Shown here one piece after another: positions 1-6,648 of a stretch of 6,648 nucleotides of DNA; position 1 is the first letter of the stretch; the number at the start of each line of letters is the position of its first letter. This DNA comes from an uncultured Bryobacterales bacterium (GTDB lineage: Bacteria; Acidobacteriota; Terriglobia; Bryobacterales; UBA6623): assembly GCA_946887065.1 (NCBI GenBank), contig CAMPKL010000205.1, positions 1 through 6,648 on the forward strand. Reading direction: 5' to 3'. The position numbers and the translations under genes were made by a program. The notes under the pieces are model-generated. The model saw nothing but the letters and a program-made list of their open reading frames with translations, was not told the origin of the DNA and did no database searches.

Positions 1-2
1 TG

Positions 3-1073
3 CGCAGCGCGCCCCAGAGGAGGTGGCGGGGCTGCCCGGGGTCGAATGGGTGGTCTAGCTGGTCTCCGGACGGGTCGAAAATCGCATTTCTCTCGAGCCA
101 AGACTCCAACCTGCCGACCCACGAGCTGTGGTTCATGGATTCGGCCGGCGGCTCCCTGGTGAGAGCGGGCGGCTTTTTCCAGCCCTGGGCAACCAAGGCG
201 ATCTGGTTTGATTCGGAGACGTTGGGGTTGTGGCAGAACGCAACGGACTATATCGCCAAAGTCGATGGAAGTCTGGAGCCTGAGCTAACAGGGGCGCCTC
301 CAGAAGACGCCCCGCCGTTTCCCAGCGTAGTGTTGGCGACTCTGGCGCCGCGTCAAGCCGCGCTGTCTCCCCTTGCTTTAGGAAGCGTCTTTGCAAGCGG
401 TATCGCCACGGGTTGGCAGTTAGCCCCCACGCTAACGGAAGAAGGCAAGATCAGCACGGTGGCGCTCGGAGCGTGCGTGCAAATCAACGGCGTCTTTGCC
501 CCGCTATGGGCGGTGACCGGGAATCAAGTCAACTTCCAGGTTCCGGCGGAGACGCCTACCGGCCCCAACCAGCTTACGGTGTTGAAAGACTGCGACACAG
601 CGTTCCCGAAGGCAATACATACCGCTACAGTCGAAATCGAACGAGCCACGCCCGGGTTCTTCCGCTTTGCTGGCTACGTCGCGGCGCGCTTTCAGGATGG
701 AACGCCTGTCTCTCACACCGGCGCCTTTACCGACGAGTTCGGGCGGATTTCCCGGCCGGCCAAGCCCGGCGAGATCATCTCGATCTACGGGACAGGATGG
801 GGGCCTACGATCGCGCCCATCCAGACGGGCGAGATCGTGCAGGGAGCCGCAGCGCTGTTACCCGAGGCCAATGCTCAAATATCGTTCGGCGGGGTTCCGC
901 TCGCTGCAGAGAATATTCTCTACATCGGCGCCGCTCCCAGCGCTGCCGGCCTTTGGCAGCTGAACATGGTCGTACCTTCAACTCCAGGCGGTACCGGCGA
1001 CCGCGAGATCATTTTGAGCGTCTACGGCAAGTTGTCGGTGCTTGGCCTCAAGGTTCCGGTCGCGGCGCCATAG
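3..1073 (+). CDS. Secreted PD40 beta-propeller protein with TIGR03437-type C-terminal domain (5' partial)
   Basis: The frame is open from the left edge of the window to TAG at 1071-1073, giving 356 visible residues; the true start lies upstream. Seen: residues 18-30 hold the PD40/TolB-like motif SSWSPDGSKIAFL, followed by ELWFMDSAGG. A degenerate last blade follows at about 65-96 (AIWFD..., then AKVDGSLEPELTG). After a Pro-rich linker (about 98-108) come two homologous immunoglobulin-like repeats. The first has VQINGVFAPLW and QVNFQVP (159-181); the second has PGEIISIYGTGWGPT (255-269), ISFGGVPL and GLWQLNMVVP. This is the TIGR03437 domain, typical of exported proteins in Solibacter-type acidobacteria. 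The ATG at 135 lies inside the PD40 blade, so it is not the start. Cys158 and Cys197 in the first repeat could form a disulfide. The role is unknown; extracellular or periplasmic binding is inferred. The next gene downstream shares the tail domain. Confidence 0.85.
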   Translation, partial: RSAPQRRWRGCPGSNGWSSWSPDGSKIAFLSSQDSNLPTHELWFMDSAGGSLVRAGGFFQPWATKAIWFDSETLGLWQNATDYIAKVDGSLEPELTGAPPEDAPPFPSVVLATLAPRQAALSPLALGSVFASGIATGWQLAPTLTEEGKISTVALGACVQINGVFAPLWAVTGNQVNFQVPAETPTGPNQLTVLKDCDTAFPKAIHTATVEIERATPGFFRFAGYVAARFQDGTPVSHTGAFTDEFGRISRPAKPGEIISIYGTGWGPTIAPIQTGEIVQGAAALLPEANAQISFGGVPLAAENILYIGAAPSAAGLWQLNMVVPSTPGGTGDREIILSVYGKLSVLGLKVPVAAP

Positions 1074-1248
1074 CACGAGGATCAAAACGTCACGTTCCGC
1101 CGTCCACTGGTGGCTGAGTCTCGGATATATGCGGTTCAGAGCGCTATTGGGGAGATCGGAGTAACTTGCCACTGCTTCACCGCGTGCCGGCTATTTTAGT
1201 TGTTCTTTCGGCGTCTTATCGTTACTTCGTTTCCACTTCAGCGGCATC

Positions 1249-2757
1249 ATGACCTCCATGGTCATTGCCAGGCACAGACTCTTCCGCGGTTCCTTGGCCG
1301 CAATTTTGTGGTTCGCGCTTGCCGCGGCGCCGCCGCTTGCGGGGCAAACCGGAGGCGCCTTCACACGCGTCGGGGACATGGTCCGTGTCCGGGGCTCCCA
1401 CACAGCCACGCTGTTATTCGATGGCCGGGTCTTAATTGCGGGAGGCGGCGTTGAACAAGCCGAGCTTTATGACCCCGCGACGGCCACGTTCAGCCCTACT
1501 GGGAGCCTTCCGCAGGGTCATAGGAGCGAATCGGCTGCGTTGCTCCCAAACGGCAAAGTCTTGATCCTGGGCCGCAACAGACTTGGTTCGAGTACGGCCA
1601 ATCTTTACGACCCGGCCACCGGGATGTTCAGCCCAACTGGCATCCCGCAGCAGCAAATGGGGAAAACGACGCTGCTACCCAACGGCAAGGTCATGCTGAA
1701 CGGCGGATATGCCAAGGCCCCCATAGCGCGCGCGGAACTCTACGACACCGCCACCGGAAACTTCAGCTATGCCGGCGAGTATGTCGTCCCGTTCTCCGCC
1801 CCCAACCTGAATCCGAATGAAGGCTATGGCGGCGCGGGAACCGCGCTCTTGGCCAACGGCAAAGTCCTTATTGCATCCTGGCCTTCCATTGAAGTGTACG
1901 ATCCGTTCACTGATTCGTTCTCCCTTGGCGGCGCGATGTTGGGCGGTCGTTCCATTCTCGGCTATGGGGGGAACACGGCAATGTATGGCCGCACCGCAAC
2001 CCTGCTCCCCGACGGCAGGATGCTCTTGGCGGGAGGCACTGTGCTCAGCTGGGGCGATGATTGGGGTCAGAGTCTCGACGCCGAAGTCTACGATCCGGCC
2101 AGCGATGAATCCTTAGCCACGCAAAGCATGTGGGCCGCGCGCTTGTTTCATCAATCGGTGCTTCTGCCCGACGGCAAGGTGTTCATCGCCGGGGGCGTGT
2201 TGGACCCATTTAACGTCGTAAGCACGGCGTTTACGGAACTCTACGATCCTTTGCTAGACATCTTTGGAACGGCAGGCAACATGACCGTTCCTCGAGCCGG
2301 CAGCGTCACGCTCCTGAATGATGGATCGGTCCTGCTCACCGGAGGCGAGATTCCGACCTTATACCCAGGTGAGCTCAAAGGCCGGACGGCTGAAGTCTAC
2401 CGGCCGCCGCAGGCTGTACCGCCGCCCGTCATGCTGACCGTGACGGTGAATGGCCAAGATACCGCGGCAATCCAGCATGCCGACTATCAAATGGTTTCCG
2501 CGTCTAATCCTGTGACGGCAGGGGAGTACCTCCTGCTCTACGTGACTGGGCTCGCCGAAGGGAGCGTCATTCCTCCACAGGTCGTTTTCGGCGGAGAGAT
2601 GGCCGAGGTGACGTATTTCGGGAACCATGCGCTGTACCCCGGACTTGGCCAAATAAACATACGCGTGCCGGCGGGAATTGCCGCCGGCGATGCGGCGCCG
2701 ATCCGCTTGCTCTATAGAGGCCGCATCAGCAACGAAGTTACGGTTCCGGTCCGTTAG
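1249..2757 (+). CDS. Secreted seven-bladed kelch-repeat protein with TIGR03437-like C-terminus
   Basis: A 502-residue protein. Residues 1-33 form a signal peptide: basic n-region RHRLFR, hydrophobic core SLAAILWFALAAAPPLA, cleavage near AGQ. Residues 51-387 hold seven kelch-type blades, each with a core like LLPNGKVLIAGG followed by AELYDPATGxFSPTG. The N-terminal stretch FTRVGDM (38-44) resembles the final strand of a blade, and blade seven lacks that strand, so ring closure by the N-terminus is likely. After a Pro-rich linker (QAVPPPV, about 389-394), residues 395-502 are one TIGR03437-like repeat, with VVFGGEMAEV and GLGQINIRVP. No galactose-oxidase copper site or other catalytic motif is recognised. 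ATG 1249 was chosen because it precedes a normal signal peptide; ATG 1258 is equally compatible, and neither has a clear Shine-Dalgarno sequence. Inferred role: extracytoplasmic binding or scaffold protein. The substrate is unknown. Confidence 0.9.
   Translation: MTSMVIARHRLFRGSLAAILWFALAAAPPLAGQTGGAFTRVGDMVRVRGSHTATLLFDGRVLIAGGGVEQAELYDPATATFSPTGSLPQGHRSESAALLPNGKVLILGRNRLGSSTANLYDPATGMFSPTGIPQQQMGKTTLLPNGKVMLNGGYAKAPIARAELYDTATGNFSYAGEYVVPFSAPNLNPNEGYGGAGTALLANGKVLIASWPSIEVYDPFTDSFSLGGAMLGGRSILGYGGNTAMYGRTATLLPDGRMLLAGGTVLSWGDDWGQSLDAEVYDPASDESLATQSMWAARLFHQSVLLPDGKVFIAGGVLDPFNVVSTAFTELYDPLLDIFGTAGNMTVPRAGSVTLLNDGSVLLTGGEIPTLYPGELKGRTAEVYRPPQAVPPPVMLTVTVNGQDTAAIQHADYQMVSASNPVTAGEYLLLYVTGLAEGSVIPPQVVFGGEMAEVTYFGNHALYPGLGQINIRVPAGIAAGDAAPIRLLYRGRISNEVTVPVR
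1399..2409 (+). repeat. Seven kelch-type repeat units inside the kelch gene
   Basis: Approximate units are 1399-1503, 1534-1641, 1663-1776, 1837-1932, 1990-2121, 2149-2277 and 2299-2409. Each encodes a hydrophobic strand, the turn NGK, DGK, DGR or DGS, a VLIAGG-like strand, a variable loop, and AELYDP or a variant. Loop lengths differ most before and within units four and five; the stretch 1777-1836 and the loop 2044-2073 (rich in W, G and D) are insertions relative to the short units. The units have diverged at the DNA level, which indicates an old protein-level repeat and not a recent expansion. Confidence 0.8.
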
Positions 2758-2794
2758 GTTGGTCAAAAGGTCAACGCCCCTTTCCAGAGCCGCC

Positions 2795-2839
2795 GCGCCG
2801 GTCCCCGCCTAAGTGGGACCCCGGCGCTTACGTACCGGG
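2795..2839. terminator. Overlapping hairpins between convergent genes, possible bidirectional terminator
   Basis: Hairpin A: GCGCCGGTCCC (2795-2805) pairs with GGGACC (2815-2820) and GGCGC (2823-2827), giving 11 base pairs with a two-C bulge and a 9-nt loop. Hairpin B: CCCGGCG (2820-2826) pairs with CG and CCGGG (2831-2839) around a CTTA loop, giving 7 base pairs with a TA bulge. The two share 2820-2827, so they cannot form together in full. On the + strand, hairpin B is followed by CTGACTTTGTT, a weak U-rich stretch; on the - strand no U-tract follows hairpin A. The position, 38 nt after the kelch stop codon and 40 nt after the hydrolase stop codon on the other strand, fits shared termination. 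The termination function is inferred. Confidence 0.45.
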
Positions 2840-2878
2840 CTGACTTTGTTGGGGCTTGGCTGCGGGGGGTGGGGGCTC

Positions 2879-3886
2879 CTAGACGCCTTCCTTGAGGAAA
2901 GCGACGAGCGGCGGGATCGTCTGTGCTGGATCTTCCAGGTGCGGGACGTGGCCGAGGCCGGGTAGGAGCAGCAGGCGCGCTTTGCCGCCGGGAATCGTTT
3001 CCGCGACGTGCTTCATTCGCTGTTGGAAGAGTTCGGCCGTGCCGGGCAGAACGTCCTCGGCGCCGCCGAACACAAGTGTGGGCGTCTGAATGTGCTCCCA
3101 GTCGTAGACGACCGGATCGGCGTAGATGACGTTGCTGATGAGCGTCTGCACCATGGCCAGCCGGGGCCAGCCGGCGCCTAGAGTCCAACCGTAGCGGATG
3201 CGGGCGTAGGTTTCGAAGGCGTCGTTCCAGGCCTCCGGTTTGTGGGCGACGTAGCGCATCAGGCTGGCGCGGACCGATTCGTAAGTCGCGCCGCGCGTGC
3301 GCTGGTAGGATTCGTCGATGTTGGCGGCGGGCCGGCTGAAGCGTGCATCGGAGAGACCGATCGGGTTGTAGAGCACGAGACGCTCTGTCGTCTCCGGATA
3401 TTGCGTGGCGAAGCGCGTCGCGAGCATCCCGCCCATCGAGTGGCCGACGACCATGACCCTTGAGATGTCCAGGCTCACGAGCATGTCGTGCGTATAGCGG
3501 GCGAAGTCGTTGAGGCTGTAGGGAATGATCGGCTTCGAAGAGCGGCCGTAGCCCATCTGGTCGGGCACGATGACCCGGAAGCCGGCCTTGCTGAGCGCCT
3601 CGGCGATATTGCCGAAGTAGAAGCCGGCGAAGTTGTTGCCGTGCAGGACCAGCACCGTGTGTCCGTTGGGCTGGCCTTCCGGCGCAACGTCCATGTAGGC
3701 CATGCGTACGTCCTGCCCGTACGTGGTCATGTCGAAGTACTTGCTGGGGTAGGGATAGGGGCACTCCTCGCAGGTGATGCTGATCGGCTTGACGTCGGGC
3801 GGCGCGGCATCGGCCCCCTGCGCCGGAGCGAGTACAGGGAAGAGAGCTAGCGTCATCAGCGAGAGAAACAGGACGAGCGTCTTCAT
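2879..3886 (-). CDS. Secreted alpha/beta hydrolase
   Basis: Numbered from the ATG at 3886 (335 residues). Residues 1-24 are a signal peptide (MKTLVLFLSLMTLALFPVLA, then PAQG), so an exported enzyme is expected. The alpha/beta-hydrolase core is complete: oxyanion-hole loop HGNN (82-85), VIVPDQMGYGRSSKP (105-119), nucleophile elbow GHSMGG with Ser150, acid Asp278 in GGAEDVLPG, and catalytic His313 in GLGHVPHLEDP. A cap region spans about 178-255. Length and motifs match the general hydrolase family that includes esterases, epoxide hydrolases and dehalogenase-like enzymes; the substrate cannot be assigned. A CEEC motif (39-42) lies just after the signal peptide. The start at 3886 was chosen because it opens directly onto the signal peptide. 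An in-frame ATG at 3955 would add 23 residues and overlap the upstream stop as ATGA. Neither start has a good ribosome binding site. It is the last gene of a three-gene operon. Confidence 0.88.
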   Translation of the reverse strand: MKTLVLFLSLMTLALFPVLAPAQGADAAPPDVKPISITCEECPYPYPSKYFDMTTYGQDVRMAYMDVAPEGQPNGHTVLVLHGNNFAGFYFGNIAEALSKAGFRVIVPDQMGYGRSSKPIIPYSLNDFARYTHDMLVSLDISRVMVVGHSMGGMLATRFATQYPETTERLVLYNPIGLSDARFSRPAANIDESYQRTRGATYESVRASLMRYVAHKPEAWNDAFETYARIRYGWTLGAGWPRLAMVQTLISNVIYADPVVYDWEHIQTPTLVFGGAEDVLPGTAELFQQRMKHVAETIPGGKARLLLLPGLGHVPHLEDPAQTIPPLVAFLKEGV

Positions 3887-3951
3887 GCTTGAGAATTTTA
3901 GCGCAGCGGCACCGGCGGTCACGCCCGGCCGCCTACCGGACAGGAAGGAAT

Positions 3952-5577
3952 TCATTGAGCGATCAAACTCTGGCCAAGCTCACGCAACACGACGCGCGTT
4001 TCGGCGATTTGCCTTTCTAGTTCTTCCCTGTGCCGCCAGGCTTGGCTATCCAATTGGCGCCCCGGGTTGGCCAACTCCTGCTCAATTTCTTTGAGGTCGC
4101 GCTCGCACAGAGCCAAGTTCGCCGCGGCGGCATCGGGATCATGAAAACCGCCGCCGTCCATCGTCACGTAGACCGGAGTGGAATGTGCAATCTGCGTGGG
4201 TCCTGCCTTGGCGCGCACCGCCAGCCAGATGCCGTGCGTCACAGGCAGTTCCATCTCGATGGAGAGTTCTTCGGAATTGTTCCGCGCGACGACCCGCTTG
4301 AGCACGCGGCCATGTCCGACAATCTCCAACTCCGTCAGCGGAATCTGAGAAGCATGACCGAACGCCTTCGCCGCAACATGCAGTGTTGCTCCGGGCGCGA
4401 CATTCACGGTTTCCCCAGGCCCTTTGCCGTTGACGGTGATCTCAACGACAGGCCCCGTGCTGGCGAATGTTCGCCCCGCCTTGAGAGCAGCGAACCAACT
4501 CTCATAAGAGAACTCGTCGCCGACGTAGGTATAGAAGCGCGCATCGCCGATCTGGCTGGTTCGCTCCGGACTACCGATTTCGCCTCGACCGCACCAAGGG
4601 AAATCCGAACCCGCCAACGCGGTTAGACGATAGCCGAGATTGAGAAAGCGATAGTAGTGCTCGGTGTGGAGCGGGCCGCCATCAACGCAGAACTGCAACA
4701 ACTCGACGAAGTCGACCTTATCGCGCAACACGTTGAGCGTCATTCCGCGATAACCGTGGAAAGACATCGCCTGGTGCGCAAAGCCGCTGATGCCGCCTCT
4801 CTCATCGATGCGGTCGAAAAGCCGATCAAATGAGTAGTAGTCGTCGCGCGAGCGAACGAAATCATTCGCTCCGAGGGAAATGGTGTGGCCGATCTCGGGC
4901 GTGCGCGGTTCCTCTTGCCCGGAGGCCAACAAGTTGTCCGCTTCGCGATAGCGCCCCGCTTCGCCCCAACCGTACTGCGAGAACACGTAGGTCCAGAAAT
5001 CGCCCATCTGCAACAGATTGCCGATATGGATTCCCTCGGCCGCGACCCAGCGCAGGATTGCGGCGTTGTCCTTGGGGGAGCGCCGCAAATGTATGTGATC
5101 GTCCGCCGAATACCAGCCGCGCGCGGGCATATCGATCCAGCGCTTGAGGCTGATGTCGAGTTCGATGCCGCGCCCAGGGCCGGCATTGACGTTGTGCTTC
5201 TCGCGCACGAATTCATAGCCTTTGGAAATTTCCAACTGATATTCGCCTGGCCACAGGTTCATGGCGAACGATCCGTCGACGTAGAACGAGCCGTCCTGCT
5301 GCAGCACGAATCCTTCAGCCCTGTCGTCGCGGCCATAGAGTACGGAAATCGCCTCGGCGGGGGCGCCAAGCCCGGCCGAGGAAATCGCCAAAGCGCCGTT
5401 AGGGGTTAGGGCGCTCCCTGTTCCGCTGAGCAGCCGAACTCGCGCAGGCGTCGGCTCGCCGGTCTTCGCATCGACGATTGTGACGGCCAAGCGCGTCTCT
5501 CGCGTCGTCTGCGCGGCAATCACGACGGCGAGCGCGAAAAGCGCCAGCAGCAAGGCCCGCCGTCGAAAATTGTTCAT
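3952..5577 (-). CDS. CehA/McbA-like PHP-fold metallohydrolase, secreted
   Basis: A 541-residue protein. Residues 1-22 are a signal peptide (NNFRRR, then ALLLALFALAVVIAA). Residues about 28-145 resemble a carboxypeptidase-regulatory-like beta-sandwich (TIVDAKTGEPTPARVRLL, later LWPGEYQLEISKG). The PHP-type metal-binding core follows: DHIH (His161, His163), GQEEP (Glu222/223), GH (His231), GFAH (His268) and GSD (Asp325). All the ligand types expected of a polynuclear metal site are therefore visible. The segment ALKAGRTFASTGP (364-376), followed by ITVNGKGPGE, is typical of the CehA/McbA group, named for carbaryl and related hydrolases; the true substrate here is unknown. A beta-domain follows, then a charged helical tail (484-541). 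The start at 5577 lies 9 nt after the stop of the upstream oxidoreductase gene with no strong Shine-Dalgarno sequence, which suggests translational coupling. The downstream hydrolase is in the same operon. Confidence 0.85.
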   Translation of the reverse strand: MNNFRRRALLLALFALAVVIAAQTTRETRLAVTIVDAKTGEPTPARVRLLSGTGSALTPNGALAISSAGLGAPAEAISVLYGRDDRAEGFVLQQDGSFYVDGSFAMNLWPGEYQLEISKGYEFVREKHNVNAGPGRGIELDISLKRWIDMPARGWYSADDHIHLRRSPKDNAAILRWVAAEGIHIGNLLQMGDFWTYVFSQYGWGEAGRYREADNLLASGQEEPRTPEIGHTISLGANDFVRSRDDYYSFDRLFDRIDERGGISGFAHQAMSFHGYRGMTLNVLRDKVDFVELLQFCVDGGPLHTEHYYRFLNLGYRLTALAGSDFPWCGRGEIGSPERTSQIGDARFYTYVGDEFSYESWFAALKAGRTFASTGPVVEITVNGKGPGETVNVAPGATLHVAAKAFGHASQIPLTELEIVGHGRVLKRVVARNNSEELSIEMELPVTHGIWLAVRAKAGPTQIAHSTPVYVTMDGGGFHDPDAAAANLALCERDLKEIEQELANPGRQLDSQAWRHREELERQIAETRVVLRELGQSLIAQ

Positions 5578-5586
5578 CGCCGCAGC

Positions 5587-6648
5587 CTAGGTCCAGCTCC
5601 AGCCCTTGCGGAAGGTGGGCTTGATGAATTCGTTGGCCGCTTCGTTATTCGTCACGCGCATATCGGCGTGGTCCCACTCGAGCTTGCCTTCGAAGCGCAG
5701 GGCCAAAACGCCCAGCAAGATCCACTCGGTGAACGGACCGGCAACCGAGAAGTCGGAACACGACGGCGACCCGCCCTTCGCCGCTCGAATCCAATCCTGA
5801 TAGTGGCCAGGCGAACGAGTCAGCAGTTCCGGCGGCATGGCGTAGTAGTCGTTGCGGCGGCGCGGCAACAAGTGAACCGACTCGGCATAGGTATCCGTCG
5901 CCATGTACCCTTTTTCGCCGACGAACAATGCGCCGTTAGCCTGCGCTCTGGCCTCAAACTGATCGATGTCTTCTTGCGTTCGGTCGGGCCTGGTGGCCAT
6001 CCCGCGCATCGAACGTTCGCTAATGGGAATCAGACGTTCGCCCTTCAAGGCATCGGGACGATACGCTGCATCCTCGGCGCCGTCGTACCAGAAGACCTTC
6101 ACGGCCGGCATGTTCTTGCGTGCCGGGAAATCGAAGCGGATCACCGACTTGGTCGGGAACGTATGCGGATTCTTGCCTTCCTGGCTCAACACTTCCACGC
6201 TGGTCGGCGCGTCCAGCATGAGCGCCATGTTGGTCGATCCCAGGATGTGGCACGCCATGTCGCCCAGGGCGCCGCAGCCGAAGTCATACCAGCCGCGCCA
6301 GTTGAACGGCGCATAGAAGTCGCCGTTGTAGGGCCGCTCGTCCGCAATGCCTAGCCAAGTGTCCCAATCCATGGTCGGCGGGATCGGCTGCTTCGGCGCA
6401 ACCTTGTCAACGCCTTGGGGCCAAATGGGTCTGTTTGTCCAAGCATGCACTTCGGTGACGCCGCCGATTTCGCCGGACCAGATGATCTCCGCCGCACGGC
6501 GTGTGCCGTCTTCGGAGTAGCCCTGGTTGCCCATTTGGGTCGCGACGTTGTGCTTCGCGGCGCCTTCGGTCAGTTGGCGCGCTTCCCAAATGGTTCGCGT
6601 GAGAGGTTTCTGGCAATAGACGGCCTTGCCCCGTTCCATGGCCCACAT
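5587..6648 (-). CDS. Gfo/Idh/MocA-family NAD(P)-dependent oxidoreductase (5' partial)
   Basis: 353 C-terminal residues are visible. The frame runs off the right edge, so the N-terminal Rossmann dinucleotide-binding motif and any Tat or Sec signal are outside the window; the first visible Met is internal. Seen: [11 protein letters not shown] (6-16), the family's cofactor/catalytic Lys motif with Gln in place of the commoner Glu (EKP); [19 protein letters not shown] (35-43); [13 protein letters not shown] (67-79); [27 protein letters not shown] (115-134), with the His expected near the active site; and [11 protein letters not shown]. These motifs match the large Gfo/Idh/MocA group of Acidobacteria and Planctomycetes, which oxidise or otherwise modify sugars and polyols or their derivatives. 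The precise substrate is unknown. It is the first visible gene of a minus-strand operon and ends 9 nt before the CehA-like gene. Confidence 0.9.
   Translation of the reverse strand: MWAMERGKAVYCQKPLTRTIWEARQLTEGAAKHNVATQMGNQGYSEDGTRRAAEIIWSGEIGGVTEVHAWTNRPIWPQGVDKVAPKQPIPPTMDWDTWLGIADERPYNGDFYAPFNWRGWYDFGCGALGDMACHILGSTNMALMLDAPTSVEVLSQEGKNPHTFPTKSVIRFDFPARKNMPAVKVFWYDGAEDAAYRPDALKGERLIPISERSMRGMATRPDRTQEDIDQFEARAQANGALFVGEKGYMATDTYAESVHLLPRRRNDYYAMPPELLTRSPGHYQDWIRAAKGGSPSCSDFSVAGPFTEWILLGVLALRFEGKLEWDHADMRVTNNEAANEFIKPTFRKGWSWT

Noticed and set aside
2..58. Possible end of an upstream gene in another frame (18 codons, then TAG)
   Set aside because: Frame 3 over the same bases leads without a break into the PD40 motif, with a plausible preceding PGSNGW loop, so a separate gene end or a frameshift is not needed. 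Longer upstream sequence would settle it.
1086..1096. Small palindrome AACGT-C-ACGTT after the first gene
   Set aside because: It is only five bases per arm, has no second copy, and is not followed by a T-run, so it cannot be called an operator or terminator.
413..1117. 234-residue plus-strand open frame overlapping the PD40/TIGR03437 gene
   Set aside because: It has a low-complexity Arg/Ser/Gly composition and no recognisable motif, while the other frame carries clear family motifs.
978..1172. 64-residue minus-strand open frame covering the end of the first gene and the gap after it
   Set aside because: Most of it is antisense to the conserved last TIGR03437 strands. It has no ribosome binding site and no recognisable motif.
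1166..1197. Promoter-like TTGCCA and TATTTT ahead of the kelch gene
   Set aside because: The spacer is 20 nt, longer than normal for a sigma-70 promoter, and no other support is visible in the 175-nt gap.
2763..3764. Long 333-residue open frame on the minus strand overlapping the hydrolase gene
   Set aside because: It is rich in Arg, His, Pro and Gln with no domain pattern, and it overlaps a gene with a full catalytic triad in another frame. It is a shadow of high GC content.
5668..6354. 228-residue plus-strand open frame antisense to the oxidoreductase
   Set aside because: It is an antisense shadow of a strongly conserved coding region, with no start signal or domain.

Overview
The window looks like part of a high-GC acidobacterial chromosome, most likely from the Bryobacterales/Solibacteres group. 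The main reason is that two neighbouring secreted proteins end in the TIGR03437-type 'Solibacter C-terminal' domain. The Gfo/Idh/MocA oxidoreductase with its CQKPL and GDMACH motifs and the CehA-like metallohydrolase also fit. This placement is inferred from protein families; no rRNA or other marker gene is present.

Layout: positions 1-1073 (+) hold the 3' part of a secreted PD40-type beta-propeller protein with a two-repeat TIGR03437 tail. Its reading frame is open at the left edge, so the gene starts outside the window. Positions 1249-2757 (+) encode a complete secreted protein with a signal peptide, seven kelch-type blades and one TIGR03437-like repeat. Both look like extracytoplasmic binding or scaffold proteins, with no catalytic motif seen. 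Positions 2758-2878 separate convergent genes and carry two overlapping, mutually exclusive GC-rich hairpins that could terminate transcription.

Positions 6648 down to 2879 (-) hold three tightly packed genes that read as one operon. In transcription order they are a Gfo/Idh/MocA-family NAD(P)-dependent oxidoreductase (5' end outside the window), a secreted CehA/McbA-type PHP-fold metallohydrolase with an N-terminal carboxypeptidase-regulatory-like domain and a C-terminal helical tail, and a secreted alpha/beta hydrolase. The first two are 9 nt apart. The third starts either in an ATGA overlap with the second or 65 nt downstream. A plausible but unproven reading is a catabolic module: two exported hydrolases release a product that the oxidoreductase (or its pathway) processes. 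The substrate cannot be told from sequence.

No RNA gene, mobile element, CRISPR array or attachment site was seen. Nothing here clearly amounts to a new biological system. The items most worth checking are the domain sharing between the two propeller proteins, the three-gene hydrolytic operon and the convergent hairpin pair.
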